From Bradyrhizobium agreste (lineage in GTDB: Bacteria; Pseudomonadota; Alphaproteobacteria; Rhizobiales; Xanthobacteraceae), in assembly GCF_016031625.1 (NCBI RefSeq), contig NZ_JACCHP010000018.1:1-64000 (forward strand): a stretch of DNA of 64,000 nt. Reading direction: 5' to 3'. Of this stretch, positions 8,434 to 16,416 are shown one piece after another. The translations under genes and the position numbers were made by a program. The number at the start of each line of letters is the position of its first letter. Within the stretch, counting starts at the first letter, position 1. The notes below the pieces were generated by a model. It made no database searches and was not told where the DNA came from. It saw nothing but the letters and a program-made list of their open reading frames with translations.

Positions 8434-8580
8434 ATGCCGAGCCTGTTCCGCTTCCTGACGGTCGTCGCCGTGATCGCCGGCATCGTCTATGGCGTGGTCT
8501 TCGCGCTGGCGAACTTCGTCAACCCGAAGCCGCGGGAAATGACGGTGACGATCCCGCCGGACAAGTTTCTAAAGAAATAG
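8434..8580 (+). CDS. Small single-span membrane protein upstream of the recombinase gene
   Basis: An ORF of 48 residues with a hydrophobic helix at about 7-27, followed by a short proline-containing basic tail ending KFLKK. The start ATG at 8434 and stop at 8578-8580 lie 16 bp before the recombinase gene, so the two are probably cotranscribed. The hydrophobicity and clean spacing argue for a real gene. No function is recognised. Confidence 0.65.
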   Translation: MPSLFRFLTVVAVIAGIVYGVVFALANFVNPKPREMTVTIPPDKFLKK

Positions 8581-8596
8581 GGGCTAGCCTCCGGGC

Positions 8597-9553
8597 ATGC
8601 CCGCCAAACCCTCAGACGCCAAGCTCATCGGCCTGTTCCTCGACATGCTCGCAGCGGAACAGGGCGCCGGCCCCAACACGCTCGATGCCTACCGCCGCGA
8701 CCTCAGCGATTTCTCCGAATTTCTGGGCCGGGTCGGCCATACATTCGTGGATGCCGAGACCCAGACGCTGCGTGACTACCTTGCCGATCTCGACACCCGC
8801 GGTTTCAAATCAACCAGTGTGGCCCGCCGGCTATCGGCGATGCGGCACCTCTACCGTTTCCTGCTGAACGAGCGCATCCGCGGTGACGATCCCGCCGCGA
8901 TCCTGTCAGGCCCGAAGCGCGGCCGCGGCCTGCCGAAAGTGTTGTCGATCGCCGACGTCGACCGAATGCTCCGCCGCGCCAAGGAACTGAGCGAGGTGGA
9001 AGATGCCTCGCCCTCCAGGCGGCTGCGCAGCTTGCGGCTCTACTGCCTGCTCGAGGTGCTCTACGCCACGGGCTTGCGCGTCTCCGAGCTGGTGGCACTG
9101 CCGCGCTCGGCGGCCAAGCGCGACGCCCGCATGATCGTGGTGCGCGGCAAGGGCAACAAGGAGCGGCTGGTGCCGCTCAACGACGCCTCGCGGCAGGCGA
9201 TGGCGGATTATCTCGCCGCGACCGAAGCGGCAAAGGCCGACAGGAAAAACAGCGTGGCCGCCTCGAAATGGCTGTTCCCCTCGTTCGGCGAGAGCGGTCA
9301 TCTGACGCGCCAGCATTTTGCCCGCGACCTCAAGGAGCTCGCCGTTGCGTCCGGCTTGCAAGCCCGGCTGGTGTCCCCGCACGTGCTGCGCCACGCCTTT
9401 GCCAGTCATTTGCTGCACAACGGCGCGGACCTGCGCATCGTGCAGACCCTGCTCGGTCACACCGATATCTCGACGACGCAGATCTATACCCATGTGGTCG
9501 AGGAGCGGCTCAAGAGCCTGGTGCGCGACCTGCACCCGCTGGCGGAGAAGTAA
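8597..9553 (+). CDS. xerD: Site-specific tyrosine recombinase, XerD type
   Basis: A 318-residue phage-integrase-type recombinase. XerCD resolves chromosome dimers at dif during division. The SAM-like core-binding domain occupies about 8-95 and the catalytic domain 115-310. The active-site set is complete: Arg161 (ATGLRVSEL), Lys185 (RGKGNKE), His262 and Arg265 (PHVLRHAF), His288 (LLGHTD) and nucleophile Tyr297 (TQIYTHV). Genomic setting beside housekeeping genes and the lack of flanking att-like repeats argue for a chromosomal Xer protein and not a mobile-element integrase. Whether it is XerD or XerC is judged from overall feel only. Confidence 0.88.
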   Translation: MPAKPSDAKLIGLFLDMLAAEQGAGPNTLDAYRRDLSDFSEFLGRVGHTFVDAETQTLRDYLADLDTRGFKSTSVARRLSAMRHLYRFLLNERIRGDDPAAILSGPKRGRGLPKVLSIADVDRMLRRAKELSEVEDASPSRRLRSLRLYCLLEVLYATGLRVSELVALPRSAAKRDARMIVVRGKGNKERLVPLNDASRQAMADYLAATEAAKADRKNSVAASKWLFPSFGESGHLTRQHFARDLKELAVASGLQARLVSPHVLRHAFASHLLHNGADLRIVQTLLGHTDISTTQIYTHVVEERLKSLVRDLHPLAEK

Positions 9554-9872
9554 ACAGGTCTCTTGCCCCGGACGCAGCGCAGCACGTAGTGATGCGCTGC
9601 TGAGCCGGGGCCCATGCGGCTTGCTGGGTCCCGGCTCTGCGCAGCAGCGCTCAAGAAGCGCTGCAGCGCGTCCGGGACACGACATCGGGGCCAGGAGGAC
9701 AGCCTAAACCGCCTTGACTTCGGCCACTTCTCCGCGGAAAGAGCCGGGGCCTTTCGCATGATTTGGCGGGCAAGCTCGCAGCGCACAGGTCAAGCCATTG
9801 GAGAAGCTACACTTCTTTCCGCAGATCTAAATTCGCTTCGCCGCCTCGCCCCGTCCTCCCTATATTGAGTTG
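9554..9872. other. Intergenic region before accA
   Basis: No convincing gene is seen. The first third is a palindromic repeat (9566-9680). The remainder is less structured and presumably carries the accA promoter; TATATT at 9861-9866 lies too near the start codon to be assigned confidently as a -10 element. Confidence 0.5.
9566..9680. repeat. Palindromic intergenic repeat, CCCCGGACGC type
   Basis: An imperfect inverted repeat: CCCCGGACGCAGCGCAG at the left, and its near-inverse (CTGCAGCGCGTCCGGG) at the right end, with inner GGGCC/GGTCCCGG and AGCGCT segments. It lies just after the recombinase gene and could fold into a terminator-like hairpin. Confidence 0.6.
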
Positions 9873-10835
9873 ATGCAAGACCAGATGCGCAGCTATCTCG
9901 ACTTCGAAAAGCCCGTCGCCGAGCTCGACTCCAAGGTCGACGAATTGCGCGCGCTCGCCGCGACCGGCACCGACATCAGCGACGAGATCGGGCGGATCGA
10001 GGACAAGGCAGCGCAGGCGCTGGCCGACCTCTATGCGAACCTGACGCCCTGGCAGAAGACGCTGGTGGCGCGGCATCCGCAGCGGCCGCATTTCAACGAC
10101 TTCATCAAGGGCCTGATCACCGAATTCACCCCGCTCGCCGGCGACCGCAAGTTCGGCGAGGACGAGGCGCTGGTCGCCGGCTTCGGCCGCTTCCGCGGCG
10201 AGCCGATCTGCGTGATGGGCCAGGAGAAGGGCGATTCCACCGAGAGCCGCATCCGGCACAATTTCGGCATGGCGCGGCCCGAGGGCTATCGCAAATGCGT
10301 GCGGCTGATGGAGATGGCCGAGCGGTTCGGCCTGCCGGTGCTGTCGCTCGCCGATTCCGCCGGCGCCTATCCCGGCATCGGCGCCGAGGAGCGGGGACAA
10401 GCCGAGGCGATCGCGCGCTCGACCGATGCGTGCCTGGCGCTGACCGTGCCGAATGTCGCGATCATCACCGGCGAGGGCATGTCGGGCGGCGCCATCGCCA
10501 TCACTACGGCGAACAAGGTCCTGATGCTGGAGCACGCGATCTACAGCGTGATCTCGCCCGAGGCGGCGTCCTCCATCCTCTGGCGCGACGGCACCAAGGC
10601 GCAGGAAGCCGCCAACAACATGAAGATCACGGCCCAGGACATGCTCCGCTTCGGCGTGATCGACGCCATCCTGAAGGAGCCGGTCGGCGGCGCCCACCGC
10701 GACCCCGCCGCCATGATCGCCACCACTGGGGAAGCCATCGCCAAGGCCTTCGATGAGCTCCGGAACTTCGACGGGGATGCCATCCGCAAGATGCGGCGGC
10801 AGAAATTCCTCGATATCGGCCGGAAACTGGGCTGA
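9873..10835 (+). CDS. accA: Acetyl-CoA carboxylase carboxyltransferase subunit alpha
   Basis: A 320-residue subunit of the carboxyltransferase that moves CO2 from carboxybiotin-BCCP to acetyl-CoA, committing carbon to fatty acids. Recognisable are the N-terminal helical region (YLDFEKPVAELDSKVDELR), the DSAGAYPG loop and the oxyanion/CoA region GEGMSGGAIAI, followed by SPEAASSILWRD. Length is typical (about 316-320). The ATG at 9873 is used; a TTG directly in front is also in frame. Its partner accD is not in the window, as is common. Confidence 0.96.
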   Translation: MQDQMRSYLDFEKPVAELDSKVDELRALAATGTDISDEIGRIEDKAAQALADLYANLTPWQKTLVARHPQRPHFNDFIKGLITEFTPLAGDRKFGEDEALVAGFGRFRGEPICVMGQEKGDSTESRIRHNFGMARPEGYRKCVRLMEMAERFGLPVLSLADSAGAYPGIGAEERGQAEAIARSTDACLALTVPNVAIITGEGMSGGAIAITTANKVLMLEHAIYSVISPEAASSILWRDGTKAQEAANNMKITAQDMLRFGVIDAILKEPVGGAHRDPAAMIATTGEAIAKAFDELRNFDGDAIRKMRRQKFLDIGRKLG

Positions 10836-10851
10836 TTCGCTCCGTGCTCTC

Positions 10852-11004
10852 CCCGTTCCCTCCCCCCTTGTGGGGGAGGGGCAGGGAGGGGGGTGCCACA
10901 CGGGGATTCTTTCCGTCGTGCACCTACACTCGATGCGGCCTTACCAATCGATACCTTTTTCTGGGCTACCCCCCTCCCTAGCCCTCCCCCACAAGGGGGG
11001 AGGG
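10852..11004. repeat. Palindromic repeat with CCTCCCC / GGGGAGG arms
   Basis: The left arm TTCCCTCCCCCCTTGTGGGG and the right arm CCCCACAAGGGGGGAGGGAA are inverted copies separated by about 110 bp; a second nested pair is GGGAGGGGGGT and ACCCCCCTCCC. Related CCTCCCC-type units occur at 53785-53945 and 61970-62105. The hairpin would end accA transcription. Confidence 0.7.
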
Positions 11005-11302
11005 AACATACCTCCATCGGAGCCCAAGGGAGGCTGAACCCTTCAAGGGGCGCTGCGCTGCGTCCGGGGCACGCCCGCCCCCCGGTAACCCCGCATTAAC
11101 CCATTTTTTGCCCAAATCGCCGATCTCTCTCCGGATGGGCCGGAAAGGCCCAAGTTCCGTCCCAAGTCGCGTCCATTTAGTCTTCGTTGACCATGCCGCT
11201 GGGCCAACGCCCTCGTGATCCCCGCTCGGGTTGCGACCACATGACCCAGAGGTTAGAATTTTAATCAATGGCTTCAGGGCATAAGCGCTGGAGCGGGGTC
11301 TG

Positions 11303-11332
11303 ACCGGGCCCGTCTCGGCGGGTCGGTTTTTT
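11303..11332 (+). terminator. Terminator-like hairpin with T-run
   Basis: ACC-g-GGCCCG pairs with CGGGTC-GGT (11303-11327, one bulge, one G-U) around a six-base loop, directly followed by six T residues (11327-11332). It sits about 470 bp after accA and just before the L,D-transpeptidase reading frame, so it could end a small RNA or act as a leader attenuator. Confidence 0.5.
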
Positions 11333-11400
11333 AGGTCGGATTGCGCTTCCGAAGAATTGGGGATTCGCGCTCCAATGCCCGGCACGATGTGGGGTCCATC

Positions 11401-12984
11401 TTGATTTCTCGTTCGCTTGCTCGCGCGCTCTTGGCTTCGGTTGCGCTGATGACGGCCGGCGGTCTGCTCGCCGGCTGCGACACCGATCAGGTCTCGCTCG
11501 CGACCAACGCCAAGGCCAATCAGCCGGTGCCGCCGAAGCTGATCGCCGCGATGGCCGAGAAGGACATGGACCTGCAATCGCCGATCCTGGTCCGCCTGTT
11601 CAAGCAGGAGGCCGAGCTTGAGGTCTGGAAGCAGACCCGCTCGGGCCAGTTCGCGCTGCTCAAGACCTATCCGATCTGCCGCTGGTCGGGCGACCTCGGC
11701 CCCAAGGTGCGCGAGGGCGACCGCCAGGCCCCGGAGGGATTCTACTCGATCAACCCGAGCCAGATGAATCCGCAGTCGGCCTATTACCTCTCGTTCAACA
11801 CCGGCTATCCGAACGCGTTCGACAAGGCGCTGGGCCGCACCGGCTCGCAGCTGATGGTGCACGGCGATTGTTCTTCGCGCGGCTGCTACGCGATGACCGA
11901 CGAGCAGATCGCCGAGATCTATTCGCTCGGCCGCGAGTCCTTCTTCGGCGGCCAGAAGGCGTTCCAGCTGCAGGCCTATCCGTTCAAGATGACGCCGGTG
12001 AACATGGCCAGGCACCGGAACAATCCGAACATGCCGTTCTGGAAGATGATCAAGCAAGGCTATGATCATTTCGAGGTGACGCGGCAGGAGCCGAAGGTCG
12101 ATTTCTGCGAGAAGAAGTACGTCTTCGACGCCGCAAAGCCCGCGGACGCCAAGCGCGATCCGGTGTTCGACGCCTCGGCCAAGTGCCCGGCCTATGTGAT
12201 CCCCGAGGACATCGCCAGCGCCGTGCGCGAGAAGCAGGCCAAGGACGAAGCCGAATACGCAAGGCTGGTCGCCAAGGGCACGCCGGTGGCGCGGATGAAC
12301 ACCGGCATCGACGGCGGCATGCACAAGATCTTCGCCGCCAAGATTCCGGAAGGCTCGACCGGCCTGTCCGAGAGCGCCGAAGGCACCACGCTGCAGATGC
12401 TGGCGATGGCGAAGGCGCCGGGCACGATTCCCAGCCACGTCAACCCGCCCAAGCCGAACCTCGACGCGGTGGCAAGCGCGCCCGCACCGCGCGAAGAGCC
12501 GGTGGTCGCCGCCAGCGCGCCTGCCTCGAGCACCCGCGTCGCCTCGGCTGCGCCCGCGGAGAAGTCTGAAGGCAGCAGCTTCTTCTCCAATCTCGGCCGC
12601 AAGATGGGATTCGGCGCCGCCGACACCACGGCGACCACAACGCCGGCGCCGCAGGCCACCGCCTCCGTGCCCCCGGCCGCCCAGACCTCCACGACGCCGG
12701 CGACGGCCGCTTCGCGACTCAAGGCCGCCGTGACCCGCTTCGTGCCGGGGCATGACAAGTCCAAGGATGCGGCGAAGGATGCTTCGAAGGATGCGCCGAA
12801 GCCGGCGGCTGTCGCCGCCAAGCCTGCCGAACCGCCGAAGCCCGACACCCGCCTCGCCGCCACGCGTCCGGCGCTGAAGCCGTCGGCGAGCGACGGCGCG
12901 GGTGACAGCACCCCGATGATATCAGGCGCCGCACCGGTGGTGCAGTCGAACTCGTTCGACAGCCGCTTCTCGGCGGTGAAGTAA
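11401..12984 (+). CDS. L,D-transpeptidase (YkuD/YafK type) lipoprotein
   Basis: A protein of about 527 residues. Residues 1-26 form a lipoprotein signal with lipobox L-A-G-C (Cys26). The YkuD-type catalytic core carries HG-X6-GC (His154, nucleophile Cys162), so it may cross-link peptidoglycan or attach proteins to it in the periplasm. The C-terminal third is Ala/Pro/Lys-rich and of low complexity, with three KDA-type tandem units. The TTG at 11401 gives the best signal peptide; a TTG at 11341 in the same frame would add 20 residues. No strong ribosome-binding site is visible for either. The family includes YafK-like members whose activity is less well established. Confidence 0.85.
   Translation: MISRSLARALLASVALMTAGGLLAGCDTDQVSLATNAKANQPVPPKLIAAMAEKDMDLQSPILVRLFKQEAELEVWKQTRSGQFALLKTYPICRWSGDLGPKVREGDRQAPEGFYSINPSQMNPQSAYYLSFNTGYPNAFDKALGRTGSQLMVHGDCSSRGCYAMTDEQIAEIYSLGRESFFGGQKAFQLQAYPFKMTPVNMARHRNNPNMPFWKMIKQGYDHFEVTRQEPKVDFCEKKYVFDAAKPADAKRDPVFDASAKCPAYVIPEDIASAVREKQAKDEAEYARLVAKGTPVARMNTGIDGGMHKIFAAKIPEGSTGLSESAEGTTLQMLAMAKAPGTIPSHVNPPKPNLDAVASAPAPREEPVVAASAPASSTRVASAAPAEKSEGSSFFSNLGRKMGFGAADTTATTTPAPQATASVPPAAQTSTTPATAASRLKAAVTRFVPGHDKSKDAAKDASKDAPKPAAVAAKPAEPPKPDTRLAATRPALKPSASDGAGDSTPMISGAAPVVQSNSFDSRFSAVK
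12763..12798. repeat. Three 12-bp tandem repeats inside the L,D-transpeptidase gene
   Basis: Three consecutive 12-bp units of the form AAGGATGCxxCG encode K-D-A-A, K-D-A-S and K-D-A-P. They lie in the low-complexity C-terminal tail and may vary in copy number between strains. Confidence 0.8.
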
Positions 12985-13069
12985 GGCACACTCCTTCGGA
13001 TAAATACAATTTCTCTTTACCCGAACACCCGAAACACCCTATCCTCCGCGCATCTCATCCCTCCGGAAG

Positions 13070-13615
13070 GGGCGGGTCGCGATCGTCACGGTTCGTGGGG
13101 TGGGTTGCGGTGGACGCGGGCGGCGTTTGCGCCAGGTGCGGTCGCAGGGCGGGTAGTCCCCGTGAGCGATCAGCGGGCGCGGTACGACAGGCGCCGCCAT
13201 GCCCTGCGAAGCCGGGAGGCGAAGCAGGGTCGCGTACGGCAAAATCGTGTGGTCCTGACGTCCGGGGTCTGTACGTCAAGTCTCGCGGTGGTGCACGTTC
13301 TCCAACCGGAGGGCGCGCATCAGTGATCTCGCGAGGCGACGGGGGCAATAGTGCATCGCTCCCCGGGGAGAGCGCGACATAAGCCGTCAAACCACTGCGC
13401 AGGGAAGGCCGGTTATCGGGCTGTACCTGTGTCTCCCCTGTGAGCGTCTATCCACGCATCATTGCACAGGGGCTCGCGGGTGCCAGCCGGTACCCGGCCT
13501 TCCCTGCGCCCTTCCGATTTCGAGGGGCGCCAGAAGCGAAGCAAAATCCGGGCGCTGGGCGCCGCGGGATCGCGATGTCACGTTCGGTTGTTTGACAATT
13601 GTAGATCGTAACGCA
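13070..13615 (+). repeat. Probable dispersed non-coding element
   Basis: The region has no protein-coding signature but strong internal structure. The sequence pattern (a segment ending in CCGGGGAGAGCGCGA, a hairpin with CCTGTG, and GTTTGACAATTG near the end) resembles, from memory, a sequence found in many copies in Bradyrhizobium and relatives. This resemblance could not be tested, the boundaries are approximate and the function is unknown. Confidence 0.4.
13397..13509. repeat. Long imperfect hairpin
   Basis: Outer arms are a perfect 16-bp inverted repeat (GCGCAGGGAAGGCCGG at 13397-13412, inverse at 13494-13509). Nested inside are GGCTG/CAGCC (13419-13423 and 13484-13488) and CCCCTGTG/CACAGGGG (13435-13442 and 13465-13472). 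All three stems are in register, so a transcript would fold into one long rod. Confidence 0.75.
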
Positions 13616-13701
13616 CGCAGACTGCGTTCCTCACTAGCTCGGTCACGACTCGCTGATCGAAAGTGTCGAGGGCCGACCGCGCACGCGCAACCATGTTTAG
13701 C

Positions 13702-13850
13702 CGTCACCCTGAGGTGCGCGCGACGCGGCGCGATAGCGACGCAGAGCAAGCCTCGAAGGGCGACGGCCCGGCTGCCAGCTCGGCCGTGCATCCTTCGAGG
13801 CTCGCGGCACGATGCTGCGCATCGCGCTGCTCGCGCCTCAGGATGACGGG
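13702..13850. repeat. Palindromic intergenic repeat, CGTCACCCTGAGG type
   Basis: The left end CGTCACCCTGAGGTGCGCG is mirrored by CGCGCCTCAGGATGACGG at the right end, with inner GCCTCGAAGG / CCTTCGAGGC arms. It is located after the convergent-facing end of the ABC ATPase gene. Confidence 0.7.
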
Positions 13851-13897
13851 ACTGACAGGATGCGCACCGCGGCAGACTTGAAGCCAGCGCGCAGGCC

Positions 13898-14593
13898 CTA
13901 CGGCGCCAGATATCGCATCAGCTCCGGATTGCCCCGCACCTCGCCCGCCTCGCCCTGCAGCGCGACTCTTCCGCGGTCGAGCACATAGGCGTAGTCGGCG
14001 ACGCGCAAAGCCAGGTCGAGGTGCTGCTCGACGATGATGACCGCGATGTCCTTCGCGAGCTCGATCAGCCGCTCGGTGATCTCTTCGATGACGCCGATCC
14101 AGACGCCCTCGGTGGGCTCGTCCAGCAGCAGCAGTTTTGGATCGCCCAGCATGGCGCGGCCGATCGCCAGCATCTTGCGCTCGCCGCCGGAGAGCGTGCC
14201 GGCGGGCTGGTCGAGGCGCTGGCCGAGTTTTGGGAAGATGGCGAGCACGCGGTCGATTGCGGAGGCGTCCCTGCTCGCGAGCGAGCCGACGGCGAGATTG
14301 TCGCGCACCGACAGGCGCGCGAACACCGAATGCTCCTGCGGCACATAGCCGATGCCGGCGCGCACGCGCTCTTGCGTCGCGCGGCGGCTGATGTCGCGGC
14401 CGTCGAAGGCGACTTCGCCCTTCCACGCCGGCAACTCGCCGACGATGGTCTTCATCAGCGTGGTCTTGCCGGCGCCGTTGCGCCCGAGCACGGCAACGCC
14501 GCCGCGCCAGGGAATGCCGAGGCTGACGTCGAACAGGACCTGGCTGCGGCCATAGCCGACGTCGAGATGCTTGATGTCCAAAAATTCAGGCAC
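13898..14593 (-). CDS. ABC transporter ATP-binding protein, UrtE/LivF-like
   Basis: A 231-residue ATPase of the branched-chain/urea-type uptake family. Walker A is LGRNGAGKTT (about 36-45), the signature is TLSGGERKMLAIGRAML and Walker B is LLLLDEPTEGV; the EPTEG variant is typical of UrtE-type subunits. It is the last gene of a leftward cluster and overlaps the preceding ATPase gene by 8 bp. The transported substrate is probably a small amide or urea-like compound, inferred from the amidase in the same run of genes. Confidence 0.9.
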   Translation of the reverse strand: MPEFLDIKHLDVGYGRSQVLFDVSLGIPWRGGVAVLGRNGAGKTTLMKTIVGELPAWKGEVAFDGRDISRRATQERVRAGIGYVPQEHSVFARLSVRDNLAVGSLASRDASAIDRVLAIFPKLGQRLDQPAGTLSGGERKMLAIGRAMLGDPKLLLLDEPTEGVWIGVIEEITERLIELAKDIAVIIVEQHLDLALRVADYAYVLDRGRVALQGEAGEVRGNPELMRYLAP

Positions 14594-15317
14594 GGCGCAG
14601 ATAGATCTCCTGGACGGATGTGTTGGCCTGGATCTCGGACACCGTGCCTGTTGCCAGCACCCTGCCCTGGTCGAGCACGGTGAGGCGATCGCAGATGTCG
14701 CGGATGAAATCGAGGTCGTGCTCGACGATGACCAGCGAGCAATGTTTTTTGATCGGCTGCAGCAATTCGCCGGTGACGCGGCGTTCTTCCAGGCTCATGC
14801 CGCCGGTGGGCTCGTCGAGCAGCAGCAGCTTCGGCTTGCCGGCGAGCGCCATGGCGATCTCCAGCCATTGCTGCTGGCCGTGCGACAGCGCCGCCGCCGC
14901 ATCGAAAGCGCGATCGGCGAGGCGGAACTGGGTCAGCATGGTCATGACCTGGTCGTGCAGGAACCTGCGCGTGCGCGAGAACACGAGGTCGAACAGCGAG
15001 GACTGCGCCTGCAGCGCGAGCAGGATGTTGTCGTAGAGCGTCAACGACGGCAGCACGGATGTGATCTGGAATTTCAGGCTCATGCCGGCGCGGGCCCGCT
15101 CTGTCGGCGTGAACGCGGTGATGTCGGTGTTGACGAAGGAGACTTTTCCTTGCGTCGGCACCTCGGCGCCGGCGATGCACTTCATCAGCGTGCTCTTGCC
15201 CGAGCCGTTCGGGCCGATCAGGCCGTGAAACTCGTTCTCGCCGACGGTGAGGGCCGCGCCGTCAAGCGCGGTGAGCTTGCCGAAGACCTTCTTGATGCCG
15301 GCCGCTTCAAGGAGCAT
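14586..15317 (-). CDS. ABC transporter ATP-binding protein, UrtD/LivG-like
   Basis: A 243-residue ATPase paired with the downstream UrtE-like subunit. Walker A is IGPNGSGKST; the signature reads LSHGQQQWLEIAMAL, where SHGQ replaces LSGGQ as is usual in UrtD; Walker B is LLLLDEPTGGM; the long insertion for the LivG/UrtD family follows. The start ATG at 15317 is preferred because homology begins at MLLEAAGI and it overlaps the permease stop by about 11 bp; the open frame extends upstream into the permease gene. Confidence 0.9.
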   Translation of the reverse strand: MLLEAAGIKKVFGKLTALDGAALTVGENEFHGLIGPNGSGKSTLMKCIAGAEVPTQGKVSFVNTDITAFTPTERARAGMSLKFQITSVLPSLTLYDNILLALQAQSSLFDLVFSRTRRFLHDQVMTMLTQFRLADRAFDAAAALSHGQQQWLEIAMALAGKPKLLLLDEPTGGMSLEERRVTGELLQPIKKHCSLVIVEHDLDFIRDICDRLTVLDQGRVLATGTVSEIQANTSVQEIYLRRA

Positions 15318-16410
15318 CGCGCTTCTCCTTGACCTTGGCGCCAAAGCTGCCGACCCGTTCGCGTTCGCCGAGCACAAAACTGATCAGGCCGAGCGGCCGG
15401 AACAGGATCACGAGCAGGAGCAGCAGGCCAAGAATGATCGGCCAGATGTCGCGGTAATTGTCCGAGAGCCAGAAGCTGACGCCCTCGACGATGACAGCGC
15501 CGATGACGGCGCCGATCAGCGTGCCGGAGCCGCCGAACAGAACATAGAGCACGACCTGGGTCGACACCACGACCCCGACCATGTTGGGCCAGACGAAACC
15601 TTCGTGGAAGGCATAGAGGCTGCCGGCAAGGCCTGCGACGGCGCCGCCGATGGTGAAGATGATCGCTTTCAGGTGCTGCGCCTTGTAGCCGAAGAAGGCG
15701 ATGCGCTGCTCGTTCTCGCGCAAGCCTGCGAGCGCAAGACCGAATTGCGAGCGCACCAGGAAGCGGCAGAGCAGATAGACCACGACGAGGATGCCGAGCA
15801 CGAGATAGTAGAACGCCGGGCCTTCCGAGAACTCGTATGACCCGAGCGACATCGGTGCGATCGAGGGGATGCCGTTCTGGCCGCCGAGATAATACCAGCC
15901 GCGTGCGAGGCGATCGGCGGCGTAGGAGCCGGTCAGCGTGCCGAGCGAGACAAAGATCACGCTGGAGGGATGCCGGCCCAGTAGCAGGAAGCCGCCGAGC
16001 AGCAGCGCGAAGGTGAGGCCGATCAGCATGCCTGCCGGCAGCACGAGGAAGATGTTGGTGATGTCGAGGTCGCGCGCGAGCAGCGCCACGCCATAGCCGG
16101 CCGAGCCGAAGAACAGGGCCTGGCCGAAGCTCATGATGCCGGCATAGCCCCAGACCAGGTCGAACGACAGCGCGAACAGCGCGAGAATGACCACGCGCGT
16201 CGCAAACACCGTGAGATAGTCCTGCAGCACCAGCGGCGCGAGCAGCGCCGCAACAAGCACGACGCCCTCAACGATGGGCAGGATTTTTCGTCCTGCCTTG
16301 ACGCGGCCATTGGCCTGTTCCGCCGCTGTGCCCTCAGCCATCGCACCGTCCGCTTCGTCGTCCGCGTCGGCGACGATGGCCCCTCTTACCACACTCATCC
16401 GCTTCAGCAT
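15307..16410 (-). CDS. ABC transporter permease, UrtC/LivM-like
   Basis: A 367-residue inner-membrane permease with about nine to ten hydrophobic segments starting near residue 45, after a hydrophilic acidic and Ala-rich N-terminus. The LivM-type signature FDLVWGYAGIMSFGQALFFG is present in the first third. The start ATG at 16410 follows an AGGTGG-like ribosome-binding site. It sits 6 bp after the binding-protein gene and overlaps the next ATPase gene, consistent with one operon. Confidence 0.9.
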   Translation of the reverse strand: MLKRMSVVRGAIVADADDEADGAMAEGTAAEQANGRVKAGRKILPIVEGVVLVAALLAPLVLQDYLTVFATRVVILALFALSFDLVWGYAGIMSFGQALFFGSAGYGVALLARDLDITNIFLVLPAGMLIGLTFALLLGGFLLLGRHPSSVIFVSLGTLTGSYAADRLARGWYYLGGQNGIPSIAPMSLGSYEFSEGPAFYYLVLGILVVVYLLCRFLVRSQFGLALAGLRENEQRIAFFGYKAQHLKAIIFTIGGAVAGLAGSLYAFHEGFVWPNMVGVVVSTQVVLYVLFGGSGTLIGAVIGAVIVEGVSFWLSDNYRDIWPIILGLLLLLVILFRPLGLISFVLGERERVGSFGAKVKEKRDAP

Positions 16411-16416
16411 TCCACC

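Larger units (their letters stand above)
10836..11400. other. Intergenic region accA to L,D-transpeptidase gene
   Basis: There is no credible gene. The left part is a palindromic repeat with long C-rich and G-rich arms (10852-11004). The right part holds an A+T-rich patch around 11255-11275 and a terminator-like hairpin at 11303-11332. Confidence 0.6.
12985..13897. other. Gene-free, repeat-rich intergenic region
   Basis: About 0.9 kb between the L,D-transpeptidase gene and the ABC cluster. Open frames here are short, arginine-rich and lack recognisable domains. The stretch contains a probable dispersed element (about 13070-13615) with a long hairpin (13397-13509) and a separate palindromic repeat (13702-13850). 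Confidence 0.65.

Noticed and set aside
8597..9553. Integrase marking a genomic island
   Set aside because: The recombinase looks like a housekeeping Xer protein; no tRNA, att-like direct repeats or foreign gene block adjoin it.
13095..13382. Short Arg/Gly-rich open frames in the gene-free region
   Set aside because: They lie in a structured, probably repeated non-coding element and have no ribosome-binding site or domain.
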